Source: Siderastrea radians
Taxonomy: Eukaryota > Cnidaria > Anthozoa > Scleractinia > Rhizangiidae
Direction of reading: 5' to 3'
Assembly (NCBI GenBank): GCA_964017195.1
Contig: OZ024894.1
Location: 1,240,501-1,304,500 of the forward strand
DNA: 64,000 nt
Shown here: positions 11,489 to 21,899 of the stretch, piece by piece
How the letters are laid out: each line of letters begins with the position of its first letter
Numbering within the stretch: the stretch's first letter is position 1
Notes under the pieces: generated by a model
Told to the model about the DNA's origin: nothing
What the model saw: the letters and a program-made list of their open reading frames with translations, nothing else
The model's database searches: none
Made by a program: the position numbers and the translations under genes

Positions 11489-12481
11489 ATGGTGGTCATG
11501 TTTATTTCGTATAGAAAAAGGATTGATGATGTGGAGGATGACTTCGATGAGCTAGATGAAGATGAAGAAGATGACAATGATGAAGACTCAGGGTGGGGGG
11601 AAGCTCTGCAACATTTTGTGAAGAAAGGAAAGGGGAAAAAAAGCAAGAAGCCTGGACGTAAGCCTCGGTGGTGTCCAAAAGCTCTAGATGATTTTATTGA
11701 CATTGTCGTTACTAACAACAATTACAAGATGAAACTGATTTTCACTAATACTAAAAATCAGAGAAATAGTCCTATTTATGCAAAAATCTTAGAAGAGTTA
11801 AAGGCCAGGGCATCTGCTAGGGGTGATGACTTAACATTGTCAGTTGCTCAGCTGAGGACAAAGTTCAAGAAGTGTGTCAGCTGGTGCAAACAGGCAGCCT
11901 TGACTCAGAAAACAGCGACAGGCATTAAGCGATTCCAGGAAGACCATGGTTTTGGAAAATGGTTTAGTACCTTGTATGAGGTGGTGAAGACGAGAGATTC
12001 CTGTCAGCCTGATCAAGCATTGGAGCCATCAACTTCCAACTCAGACAAATCATTTGATGGTACTGATGAGAGCAGAGAAAGTGGAGCAGAACTATTTGTG
12101 CCCAAAAAGAATGTCAGGAAAAGACAATCAGCCAAGGAAAAACTTGACAGCACTACATTTGAGGTCATGGAAATTGTCAAAGAGGCTGTCAGAAATGACC
12201 CGACCAAGGACCTCATCGCCTTCATGAGAGAAGAGATGGAGAAGTCCCGTGAGCATGAGATGAAGTTATTTCATCTGATGTTTAGCCACAGGGCTAATGC
12301 AGGCTATGATCACTCCCTCCAAGGCATGACTTCATCTCACAACATGGCATATGGTGAAACAGGGTTTTACCCCACATGGAATGGGGGACTTGGACCAAAC
12401 CAAATGAATCAGTCAAGGATGCCAGAGGGTTCTTATGGGAGCCCTTTCCCTTATGATTCTGGGAAATACACACCACTGTAA
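11489..12481 (+). CDS. Myb/SANT-like DNA-binding protein of the Harbinger transposon
   Basis: This 330-residue protein starts with an acidic stretch (about residues 10-35), then a lysine-rich segment (about 45-60). A tryptophan-containing alpha-helical domain follows at about 60-160, with the look of the Myb/SANT or MADF-like proteins that accompany PIF/Harbinger transposases. A charged helix at about 220-268 may serve oligomerisation. In known Harbinger systems the partner binds subterminal DNA and helps import the transposase into the nucleus; that role is inferred from the family. The first ATG follows an in-frame TAG at 11,477, so the ORF is complete as one exon unless an upstream exon is spliced in at a pyrimidine-rich CTCCTCAG just before. 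ATG at codon 4 is an alternative start. It converges on the transposase gene, 1.9 kb away, and no frameshift is seen. Confidence 0.75.
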   Translation: MVVMFISYRKRIDDVEDDFDELDEDEEDDNDEDSGWGEALQHFVKKGKGKKSKKPGRKPRWCPKALDDFIDIVVTNNNYKMKLIFTNTKNQRNSPIYAKILEELKARASARGDDLTLSVAQLRTKFKKCVSWCKQAALTQKTATGIKRFQEDHGFGKWFSTLYEVVKTRDSCQPDQALEPSTSNSDKSFDGTDESRESGAELFVPKKNVRKRQSAKEKLDSTTFEVMEIVKEAVRNDPTKDLIAFMREEMEKSREHEMKLFHLMFSHRANAGYDHSLQGMTSSHNMAYGETGFYPTWNGGLGPNQMNQSRMPEGSYGSPFPYDSGKYTPL

Positions 12482-14111
12482 GGCAGCAGTAAAATGTTTT
12501 ATTTGCATAAGATTTTGCCCTTAGGATTAAACAACCTTTTTTGGTAAAATGAAATTTTTCATGTATGCCATCACCATAATTAATATTCTTGTTGATGACT
12601 CAAATACAATAATAAATGATTATAATAATTATTGATATTAAGAATAAGCATTGCACCTAACAAGTGTTAAGACAGCCTGGAAAGGTCAATCTGGGAACTG
12701 TGACTTTTCAAATAATTTTTCAAGGAAAAACCCCTCTCCTTAAAATAGTAAAATGAGGTCAAATCCCCTCAATTTTTGGTGATTAATTTACCTTTGTGTG
12801 TGCAAGTTATTCATAAATTCGACTGCCAGATGCCCCTGGTGACAATAATAGGTAAATCAAATGCCACACCTCAGTCCAGGGACCAGTATCCTCAGGCTTA
12901 ACACTAGGGTGCATCTTATTTATGTACCAACCACCAGTTATAGAAAAGGCATGTGCTTATTTAACCTCATACAGTCATGCAATAGAATTTGGAACTTCAC
13001 AGGCTCAAGCTTTGGTTGAGGGTGTTCAGAAGTACTTTGAAATTTTCTGAAACTCCTTCAAGTGATTTTGTGTAAATGCACATGTCATAATCCATTTCTG
13101 GAGCAATATAATAATAAAATAAGACATAAAGACAAGCAAAAGCAAAACAAAGGATTTATTATTTGAACATTTTACCACAGTACTAAAATGGGAATTTGGT
13201 TTTGTTGCAAATATCCACTGTGTAAAAATTAAAACCTCTGATCTAATTTGAAGACAATGTTACAAATGATACATATACAAATTTTAGTATTTGTCGAATA
13301 ATTCCAAAATACCTCTTAATATTTGTTACAGTTTACACATGGAGAACATGAACAAAATACAAGATTGAAACACTATATGAAAAATGAAGATATTCAAAAT
13401 TTTATGCATATTAATAATTATTTAAATAATTTACTAGCATATCAAAATATTTGTGATATATTGTTTGAGATAAATCACTTCAGAGTAACAGAATGAAAAA
13501 TGTCCATAATTAGACAATTACATGTAAGAGATGTGGCAACCCTTATATTTATTTTCTAAAGATTATTTTCAATTTGATTATTTATTTTTACCTACATATA
13601 TTTTATATTATCAAGTTTGATTGACTGTTTTCATGAAAATGATTAAACGTTTGATTTGAGCTTTGCCATAGTTCATTTAATTGTGATGTCACATCTTTTC
13701 CCAATATAATACACAAATAGGAAAGCTGATTGTACAGGTATCTTCTGATAGATGACCTACATCAGGTTCCAAAAACAAATGTCCTCCATCAAAGAGAGCA
13801 AATTTTGTACATACACCACAGCAACTTAACCTTGCATCTAAGAGTTTGTTTCCTTATTGTCCTGGGTCAAGGATGGGGGAGAGGAGAGACCTGGGAAATA
13901 GGTTTCTATGGCAGATGATTATTACTTACATGTATCCACTGCTGCATAGAGTCATCAACATCAGGGCTGTCATTAGGGGCCTTAACCTATAATACGTGTT
14001 ACGATTGCGTATGCTTGATGAGACTTTGATGTTACAGCTGAACTTGGCCTCTTGTTGACCAGTATATTTTTTTTTACAAAGCAGTGAGTTTGTTGCAGGT
14101 GTGAACATTAA
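12482..14111. other. AT-rich spacer between the two Harbinger ORFs
   Basis: This AT-rich stretch has several AATAAA-like words on both strands, consistent with 3' ends of two convergent transcripts. I see no coding region and no RNA gene. Short ORFs here have no recognisable content. Confidence 0.6.
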
Positions 14112-14312
14112 CCCTTTAAGCCCCATTATTGATCAGCATCAAATTTCTCATTGTATCAGTGTAAAATAGCACATACAAGTCATGAGAATTTGGCAAATGA
14201 TCACTACACATGAATTGTCTTGATTTTTAAACAGGTTCTCCCAGTTAGTAATCAACAAAATCTATGAAGACCAGTAAGGAGAATTTGTATAATGATGTTG
14301 GCACTTAAAGGG
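14112..14312. mobile_element. piggyBac-type MITE, TTAA target duplication
   Basis: The element runs from CCCTTTAAGC to GCACTTAAAGGG and is bounded on both sides by TTAA (14,108-14,111 and 14,313-14,316). Terminal CCCTTTAAG/CTTAAAGGG repeats plus TTAA are diagnostic of piggyBac-like non-autonomous elements. At 201 bp it carries no ORF. It is nested in the Harbinger spacer, so it is younger than that insertion or travelled with it. Confidence 0.8.
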
Positions 14313-14365
14313 TTAAGGGAGTGGTTGCTGCAAAATTTAAAGACAGCCCTGAAGATGAATGGTAT

Positions 14366-15736
14366 TTAACAGACTATCCCAGTTTCCTTCTCAAGCCATA
14401 ATTTGTCACAGAGTGCATTTCTGACTTTATTTGCCTCTCGTGATACATCCCTGATGCTTGAACAATCCCTCATATTTAACAGCTTCCTTATTTCCTCTCG
14501 GTTCCTCTTTTGACCATTTGAATCTATGCTCAGGTCTAGCTTCTTGGAAATTGTGTCACCTTGCATAATACATATATTATGGAGCACCATGCATGCCAAT
14601 GTAGCAGTGCGGACATGGTCTCGGTTGCTTTCACTCTTCCGGAGTAGCACCCTCCACCTACCCTTCAGTTGGCCATAGGCACCCTCTGTAACCATGCGAG
14701 CTCTACTCAAACGGTAGTTGAAGTAGTGCTGTTGGGGTGTTAAAACAGCATTGGTGAACGGTTTCATTAACCATGTTCGAAGAGGAAATGCAGAGTCTCC
14801 CACTATAAGTGGAGGGACAGTTACATCTCCCACAGTTTTTCCAATTAATGGAATGAAACCATCTTGAATGGAACTCCAGAGGTCAGTGGATCTAAAGATA
14901 ACTGCGTCATGAGAATTTCCAGGGTACCCACAACTGCCCCATACAAATCTGTAATGAGAATCTACCATTCCCATCAATACAACTGAATAAAAATTCTTGA
15001 AGTTGTGGTACTCCTTGCATGCCTCTAGTCCTCCTGGAGGGCATTTCAGTGGAATATGACAGCCATCTTTTGCGGCCCAGCAGCAGGGAAATTGCCAAAA
15101 CTCCTCCATGTCGAGCATTTTTTTCTTAAAATCCTCTCGTGTTTTGGGCATGTGACTTGACACACTTTCATTCCACAACTGGTCCACGAGGACTTGACAA
15201 ACTTCGTGTACGATTGAACAGACAGTTGAGACACCCAGCCCCGCCATTTCTGCGATGGTATATAGATAATCTCCCCTGCCTAATCTATACAAACAAAGGG
15301 CAAGCCTCAGTTCTGCTGGGATAGGTTCTTCGGTTACAGTTTCTCTAACAATAAAGGGCTCAATACGGTTCAAAATGAAATTGAAGGTCGACCGGGATAC
15401 TCGGAAGGTTTTCTTGAACCTTGCTTCTGAATAGGTGTTCCATACCTTGTCCCACCAGCCAGTATTTCTGTTCAACCGACGACAAGAACGAATTGGTCGA
15501 GGAACTGTGTTGTTGTTTCGTTGGGAGACTAGCAAAAGTAGAAGCAAAGCAACATTCAAAACTTGCCTTCTCCTTGCCACGACGTTTCTTAATACTAACT
15601 GCATGTTTAGTCGCCTTCTTCTAGTCTCTCTGATGGAATTTGCCAGAAAAACAAGCTCTTCTTTATCAGAATTCATCTTTCCCGCCATCTTGAATCTTCT
15701 AGAGAAAAACAACAGCCGCTGACCACAATATCCCAT
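14366..15736 (-). CDS. HARBI1-type Harbinger transposase, catalytic triad intact
   Basis: This uninterrupted 456-codon frame encodes a DDE endonuclease that cuts and rejoins the transposon ends in the nucleus. A helix-turn-helix lies at about residues 157-178 (TIAEMAGLGVSTVCSIVHEV). The three acids are D224 in AAKDGCHIPLK, D314 in VGDSAFPL and E351 in TEGAYGQLKGRW. The conserved block with LHN near residue 386 is also present. The better start is probably codon 17 (MAGKMNSD, ATG at 15,686-15,688), because residues 1-16 are atypical and lie close to the terminus. The frame is full length for the family and shows no frameshift or missing key residue, so it may be recently active. Domesticated host HARBI1 is an alternative, but the adjacent terminus and SANT ORF argue for a transposon. 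Confidence 0.9.
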   Translation of the reverse strand: MGYCGQRLLFFSRRFKMAGKMNSDKEELVFLANSIRETRRRRLNMQLVLRNVVARRRQVLNVALLLLLLVSQRNNNTVPRPIRSCRRLNRNTGWWDKVWNTYSEARFKKTFRVSRSTFNFILNRIEPFIVRETVTEEPIPAELRLALCLYRLGRGDYLYTIAEMAGLGVSTVCSIVHEVCQVLVDQLWNESVSSHMPKTREDFKKKMLDMEEFWQFPCCWAAKDGCHIPLKCPPGGLEACKEYHNFKNFYSVVLMGMVDSHYRFVWGSCGYPGNSHDAVIFRSTDLWSSIQDGFIPLIGKTVGDVTVPPLIVGDSAFPLRTWLMKPFTNAVLTPQQHYFNYRLSRARMVTEGAYGQLKGRWRVLLRKSESNRDHVRTATLACMVLHNICIMQGDTISKKLDLSIDSNGQKRNREEIRKLLNMRDCSSIRDVSREANKVRNALCDKLWLEKETGIVC

Positions 15737-15749
15737 TGCTCACTTTGGC

Positions 15750-15868
15750 TATTAAGTTCGACTTCAATTAGGTTCGACGTCTGAATCAACTGTCGAACTT
15801 AATTATTTGGGTCGACCCAAATAGCTATTAGGTTCGGCACATGTAAAGTTCGACGTTTGAACCGGGCC
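15750..15868. promoter_or_regulatory. Harbinger right terminus with repeated GTTCGAC motifs and a 20-bp palindrome
   Basis: Within about 120 bases, GTTCGAC or its complement occurs four times, plus one GTTCGGC. A perfect 20-bp palindrome (TATTTGGGTC and its complement) lies at 15,804-15,823. The outermost bases read inward as GGCCCGGTTCAAACG. Repeated subterminal motifs are typical binding sites for Harbinger transposase or its SANT-like partner. The region also lies directly upstream of the transposase start, so it may act as its promoter. Confidence 0.65.
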
Positions 15869-16514
15869 TGAGTCATCCAGAATTTGCCCTTTCTCCATTC
15901 TGTACTACTTGCTGTACTTGAAGGGCATCAATTTGATGCGCGTGTTGTCGTACGGCTACATATATCTTGTCATTTAGAAGTGTTGTGGTTTGTGCACAAG
16001 CAGTCGCAATAATGGCTTTAATCACGTCAACAATTTTTCCAGGCCTCCACGCCTCATTCAACGAAAGGATTGCACAGAACACCCAAACTGAAATTACCAA
16101 AGCAGCAACACACTTGTGAGTCACAAGCTCCTGGTTTCTGAGGTGAAGATAAATCAGTGGCCAAGAATCTGTCTGCACTTAAAGCCACCACACCGAAGAA
16201 CGAAGCAAAAGCAAATAAATTTGCCGTGATACGATATGCGATGGATACGGTATTAAAAGTTGGATTGTTTCCAGTACAAGTGTCTTGCTTCAAACCCATG
16301 ACAAGACGGCAATGTATAAAGGTTGGACTATTAAACCAACACCGAGATCAGAAACAGCCAGACTAAGGAGCAATGTTTTTAAAGGCCCTGTTAACGAGTT
16401 AGTTTTTCTTATCGCATGTATTGTGACAACGTTCAACACGATGGCTGCATACGATGAGAAAGCATTGAAGACGCAACTAGCGATGTACGTTGAATAGAGG
16501 TCTTTAGCTCCCAT
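15869..16514 (-). pseudogene. GPCR pseudogene 1 (subfamily A), cut by the Harbinger insertion
   Basis: Start codon to mid-loop 3 of a rhodopsin-class receptor is recognisable in three frames: TM1-TM2 (16,290-16,514), TM3 with SADRF (16,054-16,299) and TM4-TM5 (15,873-16,178). At least two frameshifts separate them. Near the break, an AGA codon in paralogues is TGA here. Homology to the paralogue at 56.3 kb continues to GGATGACTCA and then stops at the transposon end, so TM6, TM7 and the tail are missing. Subfamily A is marked by NNPTFNT before TM3 and KIVDVI.AIIATAC in TM5. Confidence 0.9.
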
Positions 16515-16799
16515 CGTTGTATGTAACTTTCGAAGAAAGTACTAAGTGAACTAGAGGTTTTCCGTGGACACTTTTAGGCTGTATGTTCGCTATAAATATA
16601 CTTCTAGTTTGAAAAATGCGAAACTCACTGAATTCGAAATTGTGTGGTTAAACCACCGGATGTTTAGGGTATGAAATTCGTTAAATCTTCGTAGTAGGTA
16701 GGCAACACGGAGCAGCGTTGTTTACATCCAAAGCAACAGCAAAATATATTAAAACGGAGTGGAAAACAAATTGATAGCTAGATGCTTGAAATTCACGCA

Positions 16800-17330
16800 A
16801 CCGTCGCCTGTTCGCTGTATTAATGCTCTTTCGGTCTTTTGAAGCCCTGTGCCTTCAAACACTGAGATGTCCCGGTCTTGTCATCAAAACTCTGACTGAT
16901 CTGAAAGGTATAGTCTGCTACTCCTATGTTTTTTTTTGGGGGGGGGGGGAGGGGGCGTGTTTAACCAAAAAACATCTGCGTAGGAGACTAATAGCTAGAC
17001 ACTGAAGAAGGAAGTTTAAATAGAAAAACATTCACTAGATGCAATTTCAGTTTCATTTTTTGCTCCTCTATGTGCTTTTTTCACTTGTCAGGGCAAAAGA
17101 AGGTGTTCACCAACATCACGATTGAAAGTTATGACGGTAACCGCCTATTTAAACTTTTTCTCAAAAGTCTTCTTCGGTAAACCTCGCCAGTTTAAGAGCG
17201 ATTACAGACTGTACGTACGACTTCATCTAGCTGTTATATTGAAGACGGAACTAGTGATGTACGTTGAATAAAGGTCTTTGGCTTCCATCGTTTTATATAA
17301 CTGTCAAAGAGAGCCGTAAATGGGCTAGGT
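16800..17330 (-). pseudogene. GPCR 5' stub unit 1
   Basis: The receptor start region (ATG at 17,286-17,288, then codons matching KDLYSTYI) is followed for only about 50 bases. The sequence then leaves the receptor for a spacer also found beyond three other stubs (22.3, 36.8 and 49.4 kb). The upstream motif AACTGTCAAAGAGAGCC of receptor 5' flanks is kept. The left half carries the shared landmark GTATAGTCTGCTACTCC and a poly-G/poly-T run. No product is expected. Confidence 0.75.
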
Positions 17331-17499
17331 TTTCAGAAAACGTTTTTCAGGCTTTATCTTTGCAGAAGAAATTTGATCATGAATAACTCAAAATTCGTCT
17401 TCAGGCGAACTTATGTGAAATGCCCAGACGGTTAAGAGCCGTTGTCAGTAACTTTTGAGAATCCGGCGACAGAGCCAAAAATTCGAATTTCTTTTTATT

Positions 17500-18402
17500 T
17501 GCCTAAAAGAACCCTTTTGGTGAACTGTCTTTAGTTTCCATAGCCGAGTTGAAAATAACTGTCAAATAAAAATTAAAAAATTCGAAACGCGTCAACCGAA
17601 CTTGTGAGTAATTTGTACGCGGATGGTTAAAGCTGCACGACTTGCTACGCTTTAAAATTCGCTCAGACAACGTATTGGACATGCAGGCATCTCTGAGCTG
17701 CTGTTCACATCCAATAGAATTTAAACAATAACATCGCTGCAAACAGCGTGGATTTGTTAGTGGATTTGGTAGCTAGATGCTTGAACTCAACACAAGCGTC
17801 GTTTGAACGCTAAATTGTCAGTTACCGGCAGGCTGAGCTCTGATTTCTCTTTAGTTAACTGGGAAGATGACTGGCCAGACTACAAATAAGTATTAAAGAT
17901 CGTCCAGTTAGGGACTGAAGCAGGGAAATTTAATTCAAAAATATTCATATAAATTGAAGTTCCGTTTTTTTTTTGTTCTTCTGTGTGCTTTCTCTTTCGT
18001 TCTTGTAACAAAATATGGGATTAATTTCCTAAAAGTTATCAACACAGAGGGGGGGAAATGATGAAACGTCACAACGGTAAACCGTTGCCGTTTTTCTCCC
18101 TGAAAATTTTATTCTGTAACCTGCTTTTTTGTGTGGTGATGATAGACATATTTATCGATTATTTTTGTGAAAAGCAGGTGGTTCGTACGAAAGACACATT
18201 GGATATTGCTTCTTTGAATGGGTTCCGTTTTTAAACTCATCTACACTGTCAAGTAAATGGATGGGAAAAGCCGAGTTCAACGTCATTCGTTAATTTGTAT
18301 AGTAAGAAATGAAGCTAGATTGTTACTAGTTATTCCTTGTCTGAAGTTGTTATTTTTGGTTTGTTTATTTTTTTGTTTTAATTTTTTTGTTTTGTTTTGT
18401 TT

Positions 18403-18407
<5 letters not shown>
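17500..18407 (-). other. Duplicated 5' flank of a subfamily C receptor
   Basis: Only the first five codons (METKD, near 17,538) of a receptor survive. From there to about 18,400 the sequence is parallel to the upstream flank of the intact receptor (29,035-29,990), including a conserved AACTGTCAAATAAAAATT element just before the start. The downstream receptor body has been lost. This region may contain promoter elements shared with the intact gene. Confidence 0.7.
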
Positions 18408-18445
<38 letters not shown>

Positions 18446-18471
18446 TAGATATGCTCACACACACACACACG
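18408..18471. repeat. (GT)n - (CA)n inverted microsatellite
   Basis: About 36 bases of GT repeat are followed by ATAGATATGCT and then about 16 bases of CA repeat, so the strand can fold back on itself. Confidence 0.9.
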
Positions 18472-18959
18472 CTGGATGTAATAAAAAAAATATGGTACCT
18501 TAACTTTCATTATTTTATATTTAAAGGCACACTGTAGGCTTGATTTTGTTTGAAAACATAAAAATAAGATGCTCACGCATCGCAGATGCAGAGAGTGGTC
18601 CTTCCCCCCTCCCCCACTTAGCTCTGTATTTTTTGTAATTAGAGTTTTTAATGGCCATTTGTCTTTCGCATTTCATTTTACTTTCCAGTAAGGCGAGAAA
18701 GACCTGTAGGCTCGGAGTCTCTGACTGGTTTCTTGCAAGATATACATGATATTTAGCAATAAGAAGATAATATTTAACTCATAAAAGCTGGTAATTCCTG
18801 GTTTGTAGCCGTAAAGAATTTCGATGGAATTAGGATTGATGTTATCCGGACGCTTAGTTCACTTCTGCCATCAGCCTAGTACCCAGGCGTTCCCTTCCCG
18901 CTTACCGATTTGGCGCGAAATTTTTCGGGAGCCTGGGGACAAGGCTGTTCTCCCATGTA

Positions 18960-19320
18960 CTGATAAACAAGATGGCGACGGCCGTTGACAATGTCGACGA
19001 GGAGCTGCAGATTTCATCATCGCGGTCTAGGCCGTCAATTAAAAGAAGCAAACTGACAAAGTTTTGACGCCGCCGTAAGCCCCACTCCTCGACCGCCATC
19101 TTTGTTTACAATGGCCTGGACGAGCGTTGCTTGGATACGCGAAATGTTGCAAGTCGATGCTCTAAAAATCGTCTGTGTAACATGCATGTTGCCAAGTACA
19201 TTTTGTACGATGTTGCGCGAAAAATTGACTCGTTTAACATCCCACGAAAAGTTGACGCGGTGTTGCGCAAAAAATCGTTGTTGCAAGTTGGCCCGTGTAA
19301 GACCGCCTTTAAGTTTGCTT
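18960..19320 (-). mobile_element. Probable MITE remnant, Harbinger-like
   Basis: TAAACAAGATGGCG and CGCCATCTTTGTTTA form an imperfect inverted pair around 18,963-19,107. On the minus strand, 18,902-19,099 encodes MAVEEWGLRRRQNFVSLLLL, resembling the arginine-rich and leucine-rich N-terminus of Harbinger transposases. The next 200 bases hold several GTTGCGC and GTTGCAAG words in both orientations. I see no confident ends, so the class is tentative; a short plus-strand ORF at 18,972 has no recognisable product. Confidence 0.35.
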
Positions 19321-19327
19321 CAGTTGC

Positions 19328-19838
19328 AACATGAAAGTGCATTTCGAAATATGATTATGATATTGTGTCGAATGTCTCTCATTTTCCAGCAGTAAATCAA
19401 AGGGTTGAGAGATGAATTGAAAAACACCAAGGTCAGGAAATACAGATAAATCACATCTACATGGGTATTTGATTCAGAGCTTAAAGTGTTAATTCACAAA
19501 GTACACGTTACTGGTATATAACAACCAAAAAGACGAGATAAACGTAAAATGTAGTGACAGCAGTTTTTCTCAGTCTCCAAACATTTGCCATTTCTGCATT
19601 CTGTGCTACTTGCTGTACTTGAAGGGCTTGGATTTGATGTGCGTGGCGTTGTACGGCAACATATATCTTGTAATTTGGGAATGTTGTCGTTATTATACAA
19701 GCAGTACTAATAATGCCCACAGTCACGTTAACAATATTCCCCTTGTCCCAAAACCAAAATATTGAAATAGTTGTACTCAACACCCAAGTTGAAATTGCCA
19801 CAGCAACAACGCGCTTGTGAGTCACAAGTTCCTGGTTA
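19328..19838 (-). pseudogene. GPCR pseudogene 2 (subfamily C), 3' half only
   Basis: The frame starts inside intracellular loop 2 at NQELVTHKR and runs through TM4, TM5 and loop 3 into TM6 (VYLVFLV), where a frameshift breaks it. TM7 and the tail are still readable at DNA level to about 19,330. Upstream of 19,838 the sequence jumps directly to a spacer module also present at 33.1 kb, so everything from the start codon to TM3 has been deleted. Confidence 0.85.
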
Positions 19839-20149
19839 GAGATCATTTTTTTATGATGATAAATATATTTAGAGACCACTTTTTGGTGGTTCCGACACAA
19901 ACTCTTTTAAGATAACTTGGTTCTAATGGGTTCTTACTTGCAGTAGATGGCAGGAGTATCACCCAAATTCAGAAAAAGGGACATCATTCCTATAGCAGGA
20001 ACTGAACCAACAACAAAAAAGAAAAAACAAGTTTGTTCAGTATTACCATTTCTATACATGGTGTTACCGATTGAAATAAAATAAACAATTATGAGAGTTT
20101 AGAATAGTGAAAAAGGAAATACAAATATAATTGAATGGTATTTATACCT

Positions 20150-20306
20150 AATCGTACCTTTTCGGTACGCTTCGGCGGCATATCAGGCGAGTTTGGTCGA
20201 GCCGTGGTTCGTATTTTGGCGAGACGTAGTCGAGCCAAAATACCCATGGTGAGACCAAACGAGCTTGATATGCTGCCGAAGCGTACTAAAAAAAGGTGCG
20301 ATTAGG
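20150..20306. mobile_element. Foldback MITE
   Basis: Two arms of about 55-60 bases, beginning CCTAATCGTACC and ending GGTGCGATTAGG, are imperfectly complementary around a short centre. There is no ORF. It is immediately followed by another inverted pair. Confidence 0.65.
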
Positions 20307-20850
20307 TATTTACCGTACCCAAATTCGTCCTAAAACCCGGCTTTTTTTTTTTTTAGTTACCGCGATCAGTCAGGCGTTGTAGAGCGACACGTATTCACAC
20401 TTCTCTGGTCGTCAATACTCTTCTCCAACTCCTCATCTGCCATTTTATTTAATTCTTTTGTTTGGAGTTTCATTTTCTGAATCTTGGAAGTCCAAGTTAA
20501 GAAAGAAATTTGGAAAATCCGGCTCCATTGTGAAACCAAAAAAAGTTTCAGCGCTGTCCGTAAAGTTCACTCGAGTGCCCGCCAGTGTAGCCGCTTCCAA
20601 TTTTGGCGCGAAATAGTGTTTTTTTTCTCTCTTACCGTTAAACAAATTACTTTCTCGTTTAACAAATGTAATAGTTTTACGTTTCGTTGTATTTCTGTTG
20701 TAATTTTCGCCTCTAAAGTCTGCAAAAAAGTGCAAGTTTCACAAACTGTCCATGATATCGTAGGATATCAGGTCAGTGACTTGATATCGTAGAAAATCAT
20801 GACAGTAAACAAGGCTTCTGATTGGCTAATTCACAATTTGGGTACGGTAA
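20307..20850. mobile_element. Possible MITE with TACCGTACCCAAATT inverted ends
   Basis: TACCGTACCCAAATT near 20,310 and AATTTGGGTACGGTA near 20,833 are exact inverted copies 0.5 kb apart. Between them lie short ORFs on both strands with no recognisable product, and a repeated GATATCGTAG word. It may form one composite element with the foldback to its left. Confidence 0.5.
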
Positions 20851-21381
20851 AATTAGATATTATGTTTCTTTCGTCTTTCAAATGCTTGAAAAATGAAAGT
20901 AGCAGCTAGCCTGCTGATATATGAATCAGTATTGTTAAAAAGAAAACGTACTTTATCATGGTTATTGTAATTTGTGAATAACGTATTTCGTTGATTGATT
21001 TTAATAAAAAGAATCTTTCTCAAATCTTCATAAAAGTTACAGTGAAATAATACGCACATGTCATTTTCAACTGAATTTAGACTGCAGTGATCGCAAATTC
21101 TAAGATCTTCAGGAGTTTTGGGGATTGTAAATCTTCCACTTTCGATTCTTAAGTTATGATTTCCTATCCTAAATTTGGTACCCTGCTAGCAGTGGTTCCC
21201 GGCGAACAAGAGGAAACAACTCACAACCAGAAAAACCGGTTTCAAACCGGTTTGACGCTTGCGCTAACGCTTAGGACTGCTGTGATTTACATGACCATTA
21301 TTCAAGCTTATTGGCCGATATTTAACTTCATTACGGGGCGCATTCTTCACGCGCTAATTATAAATGCGACGACCGGTCTCG
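20851..21381. other. Spacer without recognisable gene
   Basis: AT-rich spacer. A short palindrome (AAACCGGTTT, twice near 21,235) is visible. A GC-richer stretch at about 21,320-21,380 abuts the next receptor fragment. I see no gene, RNA or transposon ends. Confidence 0.4.
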
Positions 21382-21645
21382 CTTAAAAGTTGCATTGTTT
21401 CCAAGACAAGTGTATTGCTTCAATCCCACGACAAGACATGCGATGTATAAAGGTTAGACTATTAAACCAACACCGAGATCAGAAACAGCCAGACTCAAGA
21501 GCAATGTTTTTAAAGCCTTTGGTAAGGAGTTGGTTTTTCTTATCGCATGTAATGTGACAATGTTCAACACTATGGCTGCATACGATGAGAAAGCATTGAA
21601 GACGCAACTAACGATGTACGTTGAATGGAGGTCTTTTTTTCCCAT
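21382..21645 (-). pseudogene. GPCR pseudogene 3 (subfamily A), 5' end only
   Basis: The start codon (21,643-21,645) and about 63 codons through TM1, loop 1 and TM2 (SDLGVGLIV) are readable before a stop. A further 60 bases of receptor homology follow, up to the NNAT region before TM3, where it is truncated. The 5' flank (to about 22,000) matches those of the other subfamily A copies. Confidence 0.85.
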
Positions 21646-21899
21646 CGTTGTATGTAACTGTGGAAGAGTAGGTTTTCCGTGGACACTTTTAGGCTTTATC
21701 TTCGCAGAAATACTTCCATCTCGAAAAATTCAAAAATCGTCTTCCGTATGCACTTATGTGGAAAAACAAGATGTTTAAACGGGATGTTTTGAGTATGGAA
21801 TTCGTTCAATCTTCGTACTAGGCAGCAACACCGAGCAGCGCTGTTTACATCCAAAACAATAACAAAATATATTAAAACTAAATGGAAAACAAAATTGTT

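Larger units (their letters stand above)
11000..15868. mobile_element. Harbinger (PIF/Harbinger) DNA transposon, left end not found
   Basis: Two convergent ORFs, a SANT-like protein on the plus strand (11,489-12,481) and a HARBI1-type transposase on the minus strand (14,366-15,736), are the standard pair of a Harbinger element. The right terminus is at 15,868, reading inward on the minus strand as GGCCCGGTTCAAACG. It abuts GPCR pseudogene sequence after TCA, a possible 3-bp target site. No matching terminus, and no missing 3' half of the receptor, is visible between the satellite edge and 11,489. The left boundary given here is therefore a placeholder: the element may extend through the satellite, or its left end may have been lost. 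A 201-bp TTAA MITE is nested between the ORFs. Confidence 0.85.

Noticed and set aside
20445..20792. Overlapping ORFs of about 100 codons on both strands near 20.6 kb
   Set aside because: They lie inside a probable MITE, have no recognisable domain and are antisense to each other.
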